NCBI GenBank assembly: GCA_036937835.1
Contig: CM072877.1
Coordinates: forward strand, 10,481,001 to 10,545,000
Length of the DNA: 64,000 bases
Source: Pampus argenteus
Lineage: Eukaryota; Chordata; Actinopteri; Scombriformes; Stromateidae
Direction of reading: 5' to 3'
The notes beneath the pieces are model-generated. The model made no database searches, was not told the origin of the DNA, and worked only from the letters and a program-made list of their open reading frames with translations. Shown here one piece after another: positions 1 to 13,483 of the stretch (positions are counted from its first letter, which is position 1; each line of letters starts with the position of its first letter). The position numbers and the translations under genes are program-made.

Positions 1-1767
1 TATACGCATATTATCTGTATAGTTTTACTTTTGCTGTCATTTAGTATGATTATCTCTAACAGCATGTGTTGTGGTAGATGTAGTGAAAAGCATTTAATTT
101 TATATTTTTTAGTCCTGTGTAGTTTAGAAGGTTTTTACATCTTTTTTTTTTTCATGAAAACTTAAAAAAATGATTATATTATTTTATATGAAGATTACAT
201 TAGTTAGTACTTGGCTTTACTCTATGTGCACATGTATCAAGTTGCATTTGAGAGCAATCCTAAAGCAAGTAAAGCAAAGCTCACAATGAGATGCTGATGT
301 CTCAACAAATACTCCTCAGCAACATGTTCGCCTGTCAAAACACACTGTGACATAAGTCTACTGAGACTCGGTTAACAAAGCTGGACAGAGCAGATCTCCT
401 GGCCAATAGAAGAGCAGCAAAACACACGCACACACATCTCTTTACAAGCTTGACATGCTTGTGTAAAAATATTTTGGGAGGCGCATCACTCGTATTGCAG
501 CAATCATTTGTTTCAAATCAAATCAATAATTGTGATCTGGTCCCCGTTGAAATCATCTTCACACCATATTGTTAGTTTGATCTGACATCAAACTACGAGT
601 ACTTGCCAAAAACCCTGGAAGGGCCTCAGTTGTACCATGAATAACACAATTATGACATATTAGATTTAAGCATTGCCTGTGGTCATTGCAACATCATGCG
701 TCATTGCATCAATAAAAAGCTGCATCATGTTTTCTGTCATGTGAACTCTCTCTGCTCTGGTCCAAACCAGACCAGGATGTTACTTTGATTTGACTGACAA
801 GATTTCCCACTGGGATCTGTTGGCCTAATTTAGCAGAATGGCAAGTGCTTGAACATGATTTAGGTAATGATTTAATCCGACGTACTGAAATGAATCAACT
901 GACATGTGATCATACTGATCCCATCTTAAAATAATCTTAATACTTCCCTCTGTTCATCGCAGAGCACACCAAGCTTTGTTTGATCAAATTTCTGTCCTCA
1001 TAGCCGTTTTTTGGCAGTAAAGGCTGGATTTTACAAGTGTGAATGCTTTCAAATTGTCGATATGCCTATTTGGAATACATTTGATCATTAATGTGAATTA
1101 ATTGCAACATCCAAATGTTGCCACTTGCAAGCCAACACACGGATAGGATCTTGGATTATCTCAAATTTGGAAATACAGACGGCAGAAATGTATAACATTA
1201 TTTGAGAAAGAATGAGCCAGTAGCTGCTGCAGTCACAATGAAGAATACATGAAGGATGAAATCATGGTTGCAGATATTTCTTCGATGGCTACCACTGATT
1301 CTAAATGGGATGCTTGTGTGTAAAAAGGATTGCTACTGTCCGCTCTCAACTACCAGGAGTATTGTGATTAATCAGATGTCATGGTGGAAACACTTTGTTC
1401 CATTTAACTGTAGGTGGGAAGACACTGATGACATCCGCCGTCTTTAATGGGAACACTGGGAAAACAAACGGAGTCGCACCATGTTTCTGTAAATTTAATC
1501 AGTGAAGATATGACAATTCAATACAATATTAATATAATCTAAGCTTTGTCAAATTTAAACATACTATTTGCACCCACCACTAACAGCAGCTGCAACATCA
1601 GCTGTCTGATCAGAAGTTAGAACCATGGATAGCTCCTTTAAAAAACTATTGTACACCAGGACAACATTTACTAATAACTAAGAAACATAAGCATCTGACA
1701 ACATTTTTTTGTAACTTGTGTGAACTGACCCTTTAAAAACATTGATTTACAATAGCTGTTGTACCAT

Positions 1768-1845
1768 TGCAGTCAAGTCAAGTCAAGTTTACCCATACAT
1801 TTAAAAACAACACGACCAAAGTGCTTTATAAAGTTATAGAGAAAT
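1768..1845 (+). repeat. Degenerate fish interspersed repeat fragment
   Basis: Three tandem copies of AGTCA/AGTCAAGT lead into a segment ending ACCAAAGTGCTTTATA. From memory this resembles the tail of an abundant teleost interspersed repeat with the form TCAAGTTTATTTGTATAG...CCAAAGTGCTTTACA. Only a short diverged piece is present. The family cannot be named without a repeat library. Confidence 0.4.
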
Positions 1846-3102
1846 ATAAAATACAATTAAATAATTAAAATAAAGAGCAGTTTTGAGCAGAGACTTTTGA
1901 GCATGGCTAATGCTTTTCAAAACGTTATCTCAAAGAATATTTTCAAAATGATTGCAGCCACAAAACACGACTGTAGCATCACATTGCATAAGCATATTTT
2001 TACAGTGACGGATCACCCACCTACAGCACATTTCATGAAAGCCATACTGAAATAAGAGGAAACCAGTGGCTGACTGGAGGGGAAAGAATCCATCTTAAAA
2101 CACATAATGTTTGAAAATGGTTATAAAAAAAATCCAAAATCTCATGTAATTTAAGTATCAACATAATGCATTCAAAAGAGGACATGCTTTCAAGGTTGAT
2201 GTCAACTTCAAGGAAGTTGTATGTTGGCACCTTACATCCCCACTTAAGGAATTGGTTATGGAAATGGGGAACATTTTGGAGATTTATTGTATTGCATTAG
2301 CACAGTCTTCACTGCAGCATAAAAGATGATATACTGTATATAACACAGACTTTGTCCTCTGAAGGGCTTACTAGGGGTCTTTTTCACAAGAGAATGCATA
2401 ACTTCAATCCCACTTGGTCTTCAGCCAAACAGCGGCTTCCTTGGCAGACCGCTGTGAGTATCAAGAGCATCTTGAGATCAATCGTTTATAATGTTGTTAA
2501 TACTGTCCATTACCTCTGGTTTACAACATGTGCATGACACCTGAGCAAGTGCTTTATAATAGCTGCACGGTACATTCGTGAGCAATTGTTCTTTCAGTCA
2601 CATGATGTTCATTTAGAATTCCACCTTTAAGATTTGGACTGCACCCTTTTGTATTATGTATTGTATCTATGTATTGTAACCTCATGAAGTGCAGTTATTC
2701 TTTATTTAACGGGGCAATACACAATATGTTGCACATATATCTTATATTCTTCAGTATCTATCCATTAACCGTTACTATAATGCCATCGATAGATAATTCA
2801 TCAGCATGCCATTAAAATATACCTCTTTAAGTGTCAAGATTCAAAGCATTATCGGTGCCTAAAATGTCGTTTCTCTAACCTGTGCCACTACTGTGTCTCT
2901 ACAGGTGCCTGATTCATAAAACATAAAGGAGTTGCTAATCTAGTTTTGATGATGGTGTGTATATGTATGTGTGTGTGTGTGTACACATATATGTTTATGT
3001 GTGAGCACACATTATTGCACGTATGTCACATCCTTTAGACCTACGAGTCAAAGTGGAGACACAGATGGCAGTGGGTAGTGCCGATATGGTGAAGAGTGAA
3101 GC

Positions 3103-3106
<4 letters not shown>

Positions 3107-3163
<57 letters not shown>
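3107..3163. repeat. (GT)n microsatellite
   Basis: About 28 uninterrupted GT units. On the minus strand it reads as a His/Thr-repeat pseudo-ORF, which is an artefact. Confidence 0.97.
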
Positions 3164-3166
<3 letters not shown>

Positions 3167-3314
3167 AAGCAAGCATGAGTTGCATAACTAGCATCTCCAG
3201 GCATACATTAGGCTTGTGCACCCACAGTGCTCCAGACTTCTCATCTGAATGTTAAGATTCAAAATCCCTAAAAAATTAGTGATGTGGCAAGAATTACCTC
3301 ACATAATAAACACG

Positions 3315-3317
<3 letters not shown>

Positions 3318-3349
<32 letters not shown>
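3318..3349. repeat. (AC)n microsatellite
   Basis: About 16 AC units, 155 bp from the GT tract at 3107-3163. The two tracts are in opposite phase (GT then AC on the same strand) and could pair in single-stranded DNA. Confidence 0.95.
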
Positions 3350-3352
<3 letters not shown>

Positions 3353-5535
3353 ATCAAGTTAAAACCATGAGTAAATGTAGGCTTAGACATGGCAGAATAC
3401 AAAAGACATGACTCACTCCTGCAGATTTCATAATGTGGATCAACTGAAGCTTGAATGGAAACCCAGCCTACACAGTCACAGACATTTAATATTAATATTA
3501 ATATTATATTAATATCTCCTACCCAAAAGACTGCATTAGGTCAATGTGGCAGGCGAAATTCTATGTGCATCCAAAAAGGGAAAGAAATCAAGTCTTTTGT
3601 GCTTAAGGGGAACATATTCTACGATTTTATCATGAATGAAATATTAAAATCTGTGCACAAATGAAGAGGGATTTCTGTGCTATATAGTTTAGATTATTTG
3701 CCCACCTCTCCTGAGCAAAAATCAAACAGCTAGTGTTTTGTTTTAAGGCCCTGTTTACTCTACATCCTGTCTTGTGTGCTCTGGCATGTGTGTTTTAGTG
3801 TGCATGTTTTAGTGTGTGTGTGCATGTGAACTCCACTGCCTGACTCCCACTGAGCAGGAGACCATCCAGAGTTTTATGAAGGAGAGAAGACAGAGGAGCG
3901 GCAGGGAGAGGCCGGCGCTACCGTCAGGAGAGATTAACTTCTCCACGTAACACACATCCTCGTTCGACTCACTCTCTGACCTCCTCTGTCGCTTCTTCAG
4001 TTATTCATCTTTAGCTCAGCTAAATGAGAACGTTTGCGCTCATGCATGCGTCGTATACATATGTGTTATTCACTTTGCGTTTGTTTTTGAGTCTAATACG
4101 TCCTTGATTTATAATGACTATGCTATGTGGCTGCTTTTATTTTTTGTCTATTACTACACATATCTGTTTACTTATTTATGTAGTGCATTCATTTATCTCG
4201 CTGTATTTTTCATGAAGCGCTTTTGAGATGCATCTTGGGTGAGCCAACTGCGAGTGTACCGGAAACATGTTAAGAATACATTGTGATACGATTGCTTGGT
4301 CACATTCATAGGTGCTCATGGACGCATGTGACTACACAGAACTAAAGCACAACTGATGTCAATATGTTAAACTAATATTTAACTGATTGATCACGACAGG
4401 ACAGATTCAGCAATGATTTAAAGATTTCTTAATTCCAGCCTTAAGGCAACAATCTTAGTTAGCTGAACGTAAAAATTGTGAGGCAGTGGATTCTCCAATA
4501 ACAACGGTCACACTGTGAGATTTCAGTTCTACATTTCTGACATTAAGAATTTTGACCCAGACTGTCTTTGGCAGATGACGGATTTGACTCGCAGTGCAAC
4601 ATAAGACCACTGTTTTTGCTTGATGACCAAAGATCGTATTGTCAACTTTTATCTGGGACAGACCAAAAATCACACAATGTTACGGGGCTTTTAGTGTTAG
4701 CGCCAGTAGATGTCATTCACATATTCGAGGCACACTATGATTCCAGATGTGAACTACAAATCTGTCCCAGTTGGATCTAGATCCAATCTGGAAGAGGTCT
4801 GTACAGGGCCAGAGAAAGAAAGTGTTCATGTGTGCATATTAACTTTGAGTCATCTGTAGAGGTGCTGCAGCTATACACTATATGAAGGACTCTCCGGGGA
4901 AAACTGGCTTCTCTTGAGAATACACATGCCCCTCGGGGACAAGGGACAAGGGAGTGTGCATAGTGAAGTGCGAGTGTGCTGTGTGTACATTATTGTGGGA
5001 GCAGGCAGTGAGAGTGAAAAAGGGCTCCCATGACGTGGGCAGCAAAGCTTCCAGTCACATTGATGACATAACACATTTGATGTGAACAGGACCTATTGTT
5101 CCCTCAAGCCACACAGAGAATATCAGAAGGCTGGAAAATAAGTTCTGAGGAAGATCAGTGTAATGCTAATGAGAAGCCCAAGAGCTGGTTAGGGATTACA
5201 TGTGCTTGGATGGACCTTCATACTCAGAATACACAAGTGCAAATGCTCAAGCATACACAAAATCTATAAAACTGTCTCACACACACACACAATCCAATAC
5301 ACGGATGCACACATGCATGCATCTGTATGTTCGCATAGAGACACACCCACACACAAATACACATTCGCGTGACCCCAATCTCGAGCAAAACATACTGCAC
5401 AAGTGCTAAATAATTTACATCTGACCCCATTGCACAGTCGCGAAAATGTACAGTACGCTAGAAATACTTTGACAGAACCTTCCACTGTTTCTATGGAAGA
5501 TTACAATCTAGATTCATACATTTTTATCTTTAAAA

Positions 5536-5800
5536 TCAAGCCAATTTTATTTGTATAGCCCAATATCACAAATCACCCCCAGGTGGCTTTATAATCTTTA
5601 CAGCAATACAACATTCTCTGTCATTAGACCTTTGATTCGAATAAGAAAAAACTCCCTAAAAAAGCTACAAATAATGGGGGGGGGGGGGGACCTCAGGAAA
5701 AGCAACAGAGGATGTGCAATAGATAGTTGTGTGCTCAGAATATAACACAAATAACAGAATACAGCACTGAACAGGATAACAAAATTAGATTAGAATAGAA
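5536..5800 (+). mobile_element. Degenerate dispersed element, fish type
   Basis: The block runs from TTTTATTTGTATAGCCCAAT through ACATTCTCTGTCATTAGACC, an AAAAAACTCCCTAAAAAA segment and CCTCAGGAAAAGCAACAGAG. I recognise this layout from a very common acanthomorph interspersed repeat. A second, internally deleted copy lies inverted at 49755-49822 and shares the TTTATTTGT(A/G)TAGCCCAATA start and the ACATTCTCTGTC(A/G)TTAGA motif. A 14-base G run interrupts this copy at 5676-5689. No coding capacity is seen. Confidence 0.6.
5676..5689 (+). repeat. Poly(G) run, 14 bases
   Basis: An uninterrupted homopolymer inside the degenerate element, in a position where related copies usually carry an A-rich run. 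Its length may be affected by sequencing error. Confidence 0.9.
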
Positions 5801-6016
5801 TAGGACCTGAGCCATGTGACCTCCATCAACATGCAAGGACAAGCTAAAGTTACTTATGCAATGCTAAACACTGCAAAATTTCCATTTTATATTCATCAAG
5901 GAGATGCATCAAAATGCTGCAGACCATCTTCTAACAGAGACAAAGCACAGGGAGCATTACTCCAGTGTTGGACACTTTCCATTAGCTCCAAGGGACGTTT
6001 AGAATTGAAATCTGTT

Positions 6017-6054
6017 GTTTTTACCATATTAGTTTTTACCATATTAGTTTTTAC
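6017..6054 (+). repeat. 15-bp tandem repeat, 2.5 copies
   Basis: The unit GTTTTTACCATATTA occurs twice perfectly, followed by a third partial copy. No function is evident. Confidence 0.9.
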
Positions 6055-6649
6055 TGCGAAGTGAAGCCCTTGAGTACATTTCTGACTTGTTTCTGAATTA
6101 AGTTAAAGACTCAGGATGTTTCGAGATCTCAACTTAAAATGAAGGGAGATCATTTGCTGTCTTTCTCTTTAAACTTGATTTATTGTTATCCTGCTTGTTT
6201 GACATTTAATGCAAAATGCTTATATCGTGAAGCACTGTGTAACCTTTGTTTCAAAAAGGTCATATAATTGAAATTTATTTACTACAGTAGTAGTGCAAAG
6301 CTACCAAATGGTTCCACTTGAGAGAAAAAAAGCAACACTGTGGCTGCATATCCTAGTTTTCTGTTTGGGTACGAAAAAAGGTTCTCCCAGCTGTAATTTT
6401 ACTACGTGCAACAACAAATCAATTTGTATGTCCTGCATTTGTGCTTGATTTTTTTTTTCAGGATATTCAATGATACAAAAGTGGAGAAATCTATAATGGC
6501 TCCAGTAATACTACACGGCAGATACATATGACCGAGTTTTAAGTCTCAAGTGAGCGAGACTCAGTGGCACAGAGCAAAAGGTGACAGTTACAGGAGCACA
6601 GGACCTGTCATGTCATCTGTATCTGAACAGGCTGGTCTGTCTGACATTG

Positions 6650-6653
<4 letters not shown>

Positions 6654-6682
<29 letters not shown>
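6654..6682 (+). repeat. (CT)n microsatellite
   Basis: About 14 CT units. Confidence 0.95.
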
Positions 6683-6687
<5 letters not shown>

Positions 6688-9600
6688 TGTTGCCCTTGGT
6701 GTTTAGTCCACTGAAGGCTTCTGTCCTACGTTTAATCATTCAAGCCCTTCTAGACATAAAGCACTGGGGGAACTGAAAGAAACAGAGAAGAACGAAAAGG
6801 GCTAAATGAATGGAGAGAAAGACAGATAATACTTGACAGGTACAATTTCAGGTAAGAGAAAGTAATCAAGATGTTATTTAGAGGAACAGAGAGGAAAAAC
6901 TGAAAGAAAAGTTTGATCATGAGAGAAAGTCTAGGCTCTATGGAGCAGGACAAAAAGGATGAAAGACAATGGGGGACAGTGGGAGACGATTAGTGATGTG
7001 GAATTAACAGGCCTTCTGTCAGCATGTGTCTTTGCTAACGGGCTCACCTCGTCTGGCGATGTCGTGGTGAGATTATGTAGCGGTACAAAACCAAATAAGT
7101 TTTTGAAAGGGCGCTTTGAGCTTCTACACTACCTTCAGGTGTGTCAAAACTATAAACAACATCGTATGTGTCTTGGTTCAGGGTAATGGAGGCTTTTAGT
7201 GATGCCATCCACAGGAACTTAACTGATACTCAGTAAGATGATGTAGATGGCAAATGAAACATCACATAAATGCATGACAAGATAAATTAAGCTCTGCTCA
7301 TATTAGTTTTTATTGAACTGGATTTGTATTTTGACTGCTGACATCTCCCTCCTCTCGCTTTCCCTCTTTTGCCCCGCCCTCCTCCCTTTTACTTTTCCCC
7401 TCTGCAGTGCTCTATGTCTTTCCTTTAATATAACTTCTGTGTACCTTGAAAAGCTGCCAGGAAATGCAAAGAAGGAATCTTCCTTTACTGTTCCCCTCTG
7501 CTAGCGATCAATACAGCACTCGCTCGTATTCAGGCTCACGTTTGGAAGCTACACATGTTGCATGCACACGTATACACGCATAGATGCACAACTGAGGTAA
7601 GGGTAAGGGGAGAGGATGATGTGGCGTTGCTATAGAAACTGTTCTCTTTCAGGTGCGGAGTGTCAGGATGATAAAAAGTAGCAATGAACTATCACATCCA
7701 ACATATCTGATACTCTCTGAATTGTCTGAATGTAAGCCTGAATACAACCATTGCAAACAAAAGCTGCCTCATTTATTTGCCATTTTAACCTTCTGTATGA
7801 ATGAACACTTAGTACACCAAAGAATCAAAGTGAGTACATATTAAGCAATACAATACTAAATATAAAAATCACAGAAACAACATACCACCATAGAATAGAC
7901 TATAGAGTATATATGATGTGCACCAGAGATGCAGAGCATAGTAAGTGTACGCATGGATACGCTCATAAAAACTCACTATGTGTGAATATGTGTGGGAGTG
8001 TGTATGAAGGCATGTAATCCGGAGTAAATGCGAAAAATGTGTGTGTGTGTGCAGATGCATGTAAAGTACACAAAGATTTGCTGATGTGCAACTCTGCTGT
8101 CCGAATGCTTGTACAGGCGAACTCTGTCTCCACATGGTGTGTGTTTATTTGTATGTGCTGCTGGCACACCCATACAAGGCCGCTACTTGCAGTGACTGTA
8201 TGTCCTGAGGAACATTTTGATTAGTCAAGGAGGTTGTCTTTTGGCTGCCAGACTCGCTAATAATCTCAAGAGAGAAGCAAGGAAATCAGCCATGAGACTG
8301 AAAACACAAGTTTCATTTCTCCTATCTTCTTCCCTCTCTCTCTCCTCTCCTTCTCGCCTTCTGGCACCCAACTGAACGTCAGCTGGCGCAGTCAACCAGT
8401 CTGCCGCATGGAGATGAAAAAGTGGTAGAAGAGAGGCAAGATTAAGAGAGTATGTATGTATTTAAGACCATCTATTCTACAACTTGATTTTCATAGCATC
8501 ACAGGGTAAGGAGAAAGAGGAGGGATGGATAAAGGAGGGTAGACAAGGAACGAGATGATGAGAAAGAGAAAGTGACACCACTCAAGCAAAGCAAAATGCT
8601 GCAAAATGTGATTTCAGCAGAGCTGTCTGTGCACCAATTTTTTTCTCTCTCTTCTGCCATATTTCCTTCTTTGGTTTCTCACCCACACAGCCATATATTT
8701 AAACATATGTATGTTGCAGGCATTTGAACAGTAGCCTATATTTCTAACACACACATACGGACGGATGAATAAAGACACGCAGTTGTCTTGATAAAATTCA
8801 AAATTCTTTGGAGTACCGTGACTTCTGGGACACTGGCACTTCTCACATGTCGGTACTCTCGCTCTTCTATCCGTATCTGTCTGTTGTGTGTGTGTGTCCT
8901 AGCAGCGGCAAAACTATATATATATGCAGATAATGTAGCTGCATTGGTGCCTGCAACTCCTCTTTATCTTGCCACAATCATATCAAAAGACCTCAAGCAC
9001 TGAGTCTACAATACAAACACAGCAATTTGTTGTAAGTATTCATAGTACTCAGTGAGCCAAGACATCTAACTCCATGGTGTCATAAAAACTGGTGTCACAT
9101 CAATGGCAATTTGATGTTCAAAAATGTGAAAAATTCTGGAGAATTATTGACGTGTATTACTGTGTAACAAAAGCCACACATCAAGTAAGTTAAGAGGAAG
9201 AATGAGAAATGTAGTAGAAATACAAATTTCAGAAGTGAAAATTTAAACAGCTGAGAAAGAAGCTGAGAAGGCAAAACTTAAAAAAATAGTTAAACAAATT
9301 AATAAATTAAAGACAAGATAGATTATTTCATCGAGCAAGTAAGCAAATAAGACACCTGCTAATGTTAACACTGGAGCGTGTCATCCACAGAGAAAAGCCT
9401 GGAGAGTGCACCTATGATGCAAGTAGAACTTATTTATTATTTATCTGACTAATAATCAACCTATACACTGGTGTTATGTGTTTATAAGGCGCTTTGACCA
9501 CTGTTTATACTGCTGTAGGTGTGTCTAATAAACTGTATACAGTATAGCATCGATGAGGATAAACGGCCGGCGGAGATCATGTGTCAATCAGCCATGAGTG

Positions 9601-9879
9601 GGTTAATATTCATCACCAACACCTGGCAACCCCTCAGCAGGCAGAAACCAGGAAAAGCTCAGGTTACCAGAACCGATAACGTCAAAAGCACACACACTCA
9701 ACACACGCAGGCGCGCACAAAATCAATTTGTTTGACAAAGCACCGCACGTTAAGTCATTCCCAGTGTGTCTAAGTGATCATGTGAACATGTGTCTACATA
9801 TGTGATTTTACATATAATAAACCTTACAATGAAGACACATGGAGATTCAGAGATTCAAACAGGATCTGAAAAACCCATG

Positions 9880-10010
9880 CACACACATACACATTTTCTC
9901 ACATGCACATACTAACCTCTCCAAGCCACTAACACACCATTAAACCCCACCCCCACCCCCACCCCTGAACACACACACAGCACACACACACACACACACA
10001 CCCACCCACA
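9880..10010 (+). repeat. CA-rich and CCCAC-rich low-complexity tract
   Basis: Interrupted CA runs flank a short CCCCACC minisatellite (about 9946-9965). It is followed at 10211-10218 by an isolated TATATATA, with no coding start I can tie to it. Confidence 0.8.
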
Positions 10011-12069
10011 CATCTCCAAACAGGTGGCTTCTGCTTCAGTCAAGAAACAGAGAAGCTGGATGTTGTTTTTTTCCCCCCCTCATTAAGTCCCACAAAAGAC
10101 ACAATGTACAAATCCTCGGCTCCTTCCCACCTCTCTGTGGACGTCTGTCTCCTCCTGCAGCAGCTGCACAGGTTTTCCCCAGCTGCTTGGCTATGCTAAC
10201 CCTGTGCACTATATATAGGACCTAAACAGAGCTAAATCAAACACTAACACACTGGAGCCAATGATGCAGAGACAGAGATATACAGCGGCAATAAAGAGGG
10301 AGCAGAGTGGTGATAAAGGATTAGTATTTACCGTGCGTGTTGCCTAGCACAGGAGCATCTTGACTGAGGTGCCGCTTACTCCTTCTTCCTCCTTCCTCTG
10401 ATCTCCTCCCTTATTCCCTGCTCTCTCTGGGTGGGGAATTGTCAAACGGCTGCAGCAGCAGCATCAGCATCAGTAGCAGCTCCGGGGCCTGCGTGTCTCT
10501 CTCCCTCTCTCTCTCTCTGTCTGTCTCTCTCCTCCTCTTCCTCCGCCCCCTCTCCACACACTCTCTCTTTCCTATTCTCCTTTTCCTCTCACTCTGTCCC
10601 CACCCCCGAAGACCCTCCTCCTTAACACCCTTCCTCCATAATTTTCTCCTTTTCTCTTACACACTCTATCTCTTCCTCTGCTCAATTTCCCTCCTTTCTT
10701 TCTCGCTTTGTACGCGTGTGCAGTGAGCTGCGGAAATCCACTCTGTTGAATTAATCAGCCAGCTCCACTGCTACAACCATCAGCTACATCAGTAGGGCTA
10801 CTGTTCGGAGGTGAAGTATCACTGGCAACAGGAAACAGACATCCTGGAGTCTGGGATACAAATAAGGATGCTTTATTGGAAGACTGCCCTTGTATAACCA
10901 TAGTCTGGACGTTCCTGTCGAGCTGTCTGCCAAATTGACTGAGATGACAGCATCCTGCATGATGCTGGCTGCTGTCGTAGACCCAGACCCTCCCTCTCCT
11001 CTTCTCTTCTGCAGCCCAATTCATGTTTTAAGCCATGACACTAATTGAAAAGAGTCTTGACTGATGTCATATTTGCTTAGAAACACATCTTGTGTTTTGT
11101 GGTATTAATTATAGCTGTAGCTGGTAAATTCTGTATTCATCACTATGCAAATGCCTGCCATCAGATTATAGAAAGAAGGCAGATTTGTAGTGTTGTTTGC
11201 TTGCACATTTAATACACGTTGACTGGCTTGGAAGTAACATGTCTAACATGCCTATTCTGCAGAGGTGATACAAATTAAGATTCCTCGACGTCACCCAGGC
11301 AAAATATAAATGTGTATAAATCTATCAAAGGATGTTGTTATTGAGAAATAGTTGAAATCTGTAAGATCTAAGTTTTATTTCCACTTAGTCATCTAATTAC
11401 ATGCAATAGTTGCAAAAATATGCCTGTTTGGAACATACCGAGGATACAGAAACGAGAGAGGGAAAATAAAAAAATCGAGGCAGAAAGGAAAAAGGAGCAT
11501 CAGGAAAGACAATGTACACTAACTTCAGAGAAACTGTGGGTGTTCCTGAGATCACTGCTGTCCTCTCCTGATGCGTGACGAGAAGTTTTTCTGCAGACTC
11601 GGGCCTGTTGCTGCCAAAATAAGAGAATATGGACATGTCCACAGAATAATCCACCTGTGTAACTACTGCACATGGATTTACAGCGTTTATCACCATTGTC
11701 ATCCTGGAGACTCTTTCACCGCCACAAAAGGCAGCTAGTCCACGGGATAATCCGTCATTGCACTTTTTTTTTTTTTAGTTTTCTTACAGTCTAACCACAG
11801 TGAAAGTCAGCATCAATTCATGTAAACAAATATACACAGTGAGGTTGGTTTAGCCAAGAAGCTGCCCGGATGTAGATCTCTATATGTGGTTAGCTATAAT
11901 GCAGTGGCAGGCGGCTAGTTCCTGTGTTTAATGTCTATTTTTATTGTCAGACACTTAATAATACTTATAATAACAATCAAAAGCTGTTGTCCCTATTAGT
12001 CACTTAAGATCCAAAATGATGGGAAAGCCGGTTGAAAAACTCCAAAGTTTCACTTTAAGCACAGCAGTG

Positions 12070-12312
12070 CTTTTAATTTAGCGTGTTAGCATGCTAATTA
12101 GCCCTAAAACCGAGGTACGGCTGAGGTTGATGAGGATGCCAATAGTTTTGCAGATATTTAGTCATAGGACAAAGCATTGAACAATTTGAAGTTTTGACCT
12201 AATGATAGCACATCAAAATGCATTGCTAACCATGAACATTTCGTGTCAATCCATGTAATGGATGTTGTGATATTTTAGTTTGGGCCGTAGCGGCGGACCG
12301 ACATTCTACATG
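12070..12312 (+). repeat. Dispersed repeat family A, copy 1 (5' part)
   Basis: This block contains GTGTTAGCATGCTAATTAG, then GGCTGAGGTTGATGAGGAT..., ATAGTTTTGCAGATATTTAG, TTTTGACCTAATGATAG, TCAATCCATGTAATGG and GGGCCGTAGCGGCGGACC. The same ordered motifs recur at 16215-16695, so the two are copies of one family. It matches a non-coding repeat I know as very common in perch-like fishes (GCTAACATGCT... to ...AGTCTGGACCAAAG). This copy lacks the middle section. No ORF is present. Confidence 0.65.
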
Positions 12313-13468
12313 CATAAAATGTGGGGTTAAATTTTATCCCCATGCAACCAATTATTCCATTTTCTCTTCCAGCACTAATCCTCACAGTTTCACAGCTTTA
12401 GCCCTTAACTACAACACAGAACACACTTGCTATCACACTGCCTACACTGCCTTGTCACAATGAGTAATTATATCATATTGACATCAGCTTATGTGTGGGG
12501 GCTCATGCATGTGTCAGTGTGAGTGTGGGTATAGCAATGTTAGACCTTAAAATTATTTAATCCGGTTAAAGGGATTTTCAATTAATCCAGGAGGGCCCTA
12601 CATTTTGACAGTACCGTGTTTTAGCACATTTTCCTTCTAATGCATAATTTATTTTCTCCCCTCTCCAGTTGTCAGGATAGTATACTTCAATTTATTTTAA
12701 ATTTGTTTTATTTTTAAGTTGTTGTATGTTCTGAAATCATGACAATGCTGCACGTTTATGTAACTCTCTGTCTCTGCATCTCTGAGAAGAACACAGTTTT
12801 ACCATTATTCACAGATTTTTGTTCTGCTATTTCTATAGTCAGCTCCGACTCAGAGCACACTGAAAGCAGCAGTTGCCTTGGAAGCAGCATCGCGAGGTTC
12901 TTTATGTCAATAACGTCGTTGGGTGGATTATGAGCGATTGCCACTTATATTCAGGACAAATTAAAATCTATAAATATATAAACTATAAATGATGTAATAA
13001 GGACACAATAACTAGTTTAGTTAAAAATGTTTAAGGATTTATTTGTTCACTTTCACCATATCTATGTCATTTCTGATTGTGGCTGTGACTTTTGATGTTT
13101 TCTAAGCAATAATCACCACAGAGAGAACTTAAATGACATTGGTGTTATCATTTAAATATGGTCTACTCACAAGCAGGGAGAAAGTATAACTCATAACAGA
13201 GTTGTGTCTAGATTAAACATTCAGAAAATGTCTGAAATTTGATTCTGGTTCTGGCATTGCCCTCTCTGATATAAATCAAATCTTCTTAGATTACAGCAGG
13301 GATGAAGCTGCACAGAGCTTTGGCCTTAGTCAACTCCTCTGTCTGGGTGTGAGTGCTAAGGAGGTTAGGACAGGAAGTAAGGGGAGAAGAAAACTGATGG
13401 AGACAAAAGGGAGGGCAAATGTATAGACAGAGTGGAGACAGGGTAAAAGAGGCAAAGAAGAGATGTGA

Positions 13469-13483
13469 GGGGGGGGGGGGGGG
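13469..13483 (+). repeat. Poly(G) run, 15 bases
   Basis: An uninterrupted G homopolymer in a purine-rich stretch (about 13360-13530). Confidence 0.9.

Noticed and set aside
2995..3204. 69-codon His/Thr-repeat frame on the minus strand
   Set aside because: It is a translation of the GT microsatellite at 3107-3163.
5200..5485. Overlapping ORFs on both strands rich in His/Thr or Cys/Val
   Set aside because: They are products of CA/GT-rich low-complexity DNA with no domain.
7869..8224. Four overlapping ORFs on both strands
   Set aside because: GT/CA-rich sequence opens several frames at once; none has a recognisable motif or splice context.
10206..10220. TATATATA as a gene promoter
   Set aside because: No coding start, CCAAT box or exon could be tied to it on either strand.
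10431..10726. 95-codon Ser/Leu-rich frame
   Set aside because: It is a translation of a CT-rich tract in two frames; low complexity.
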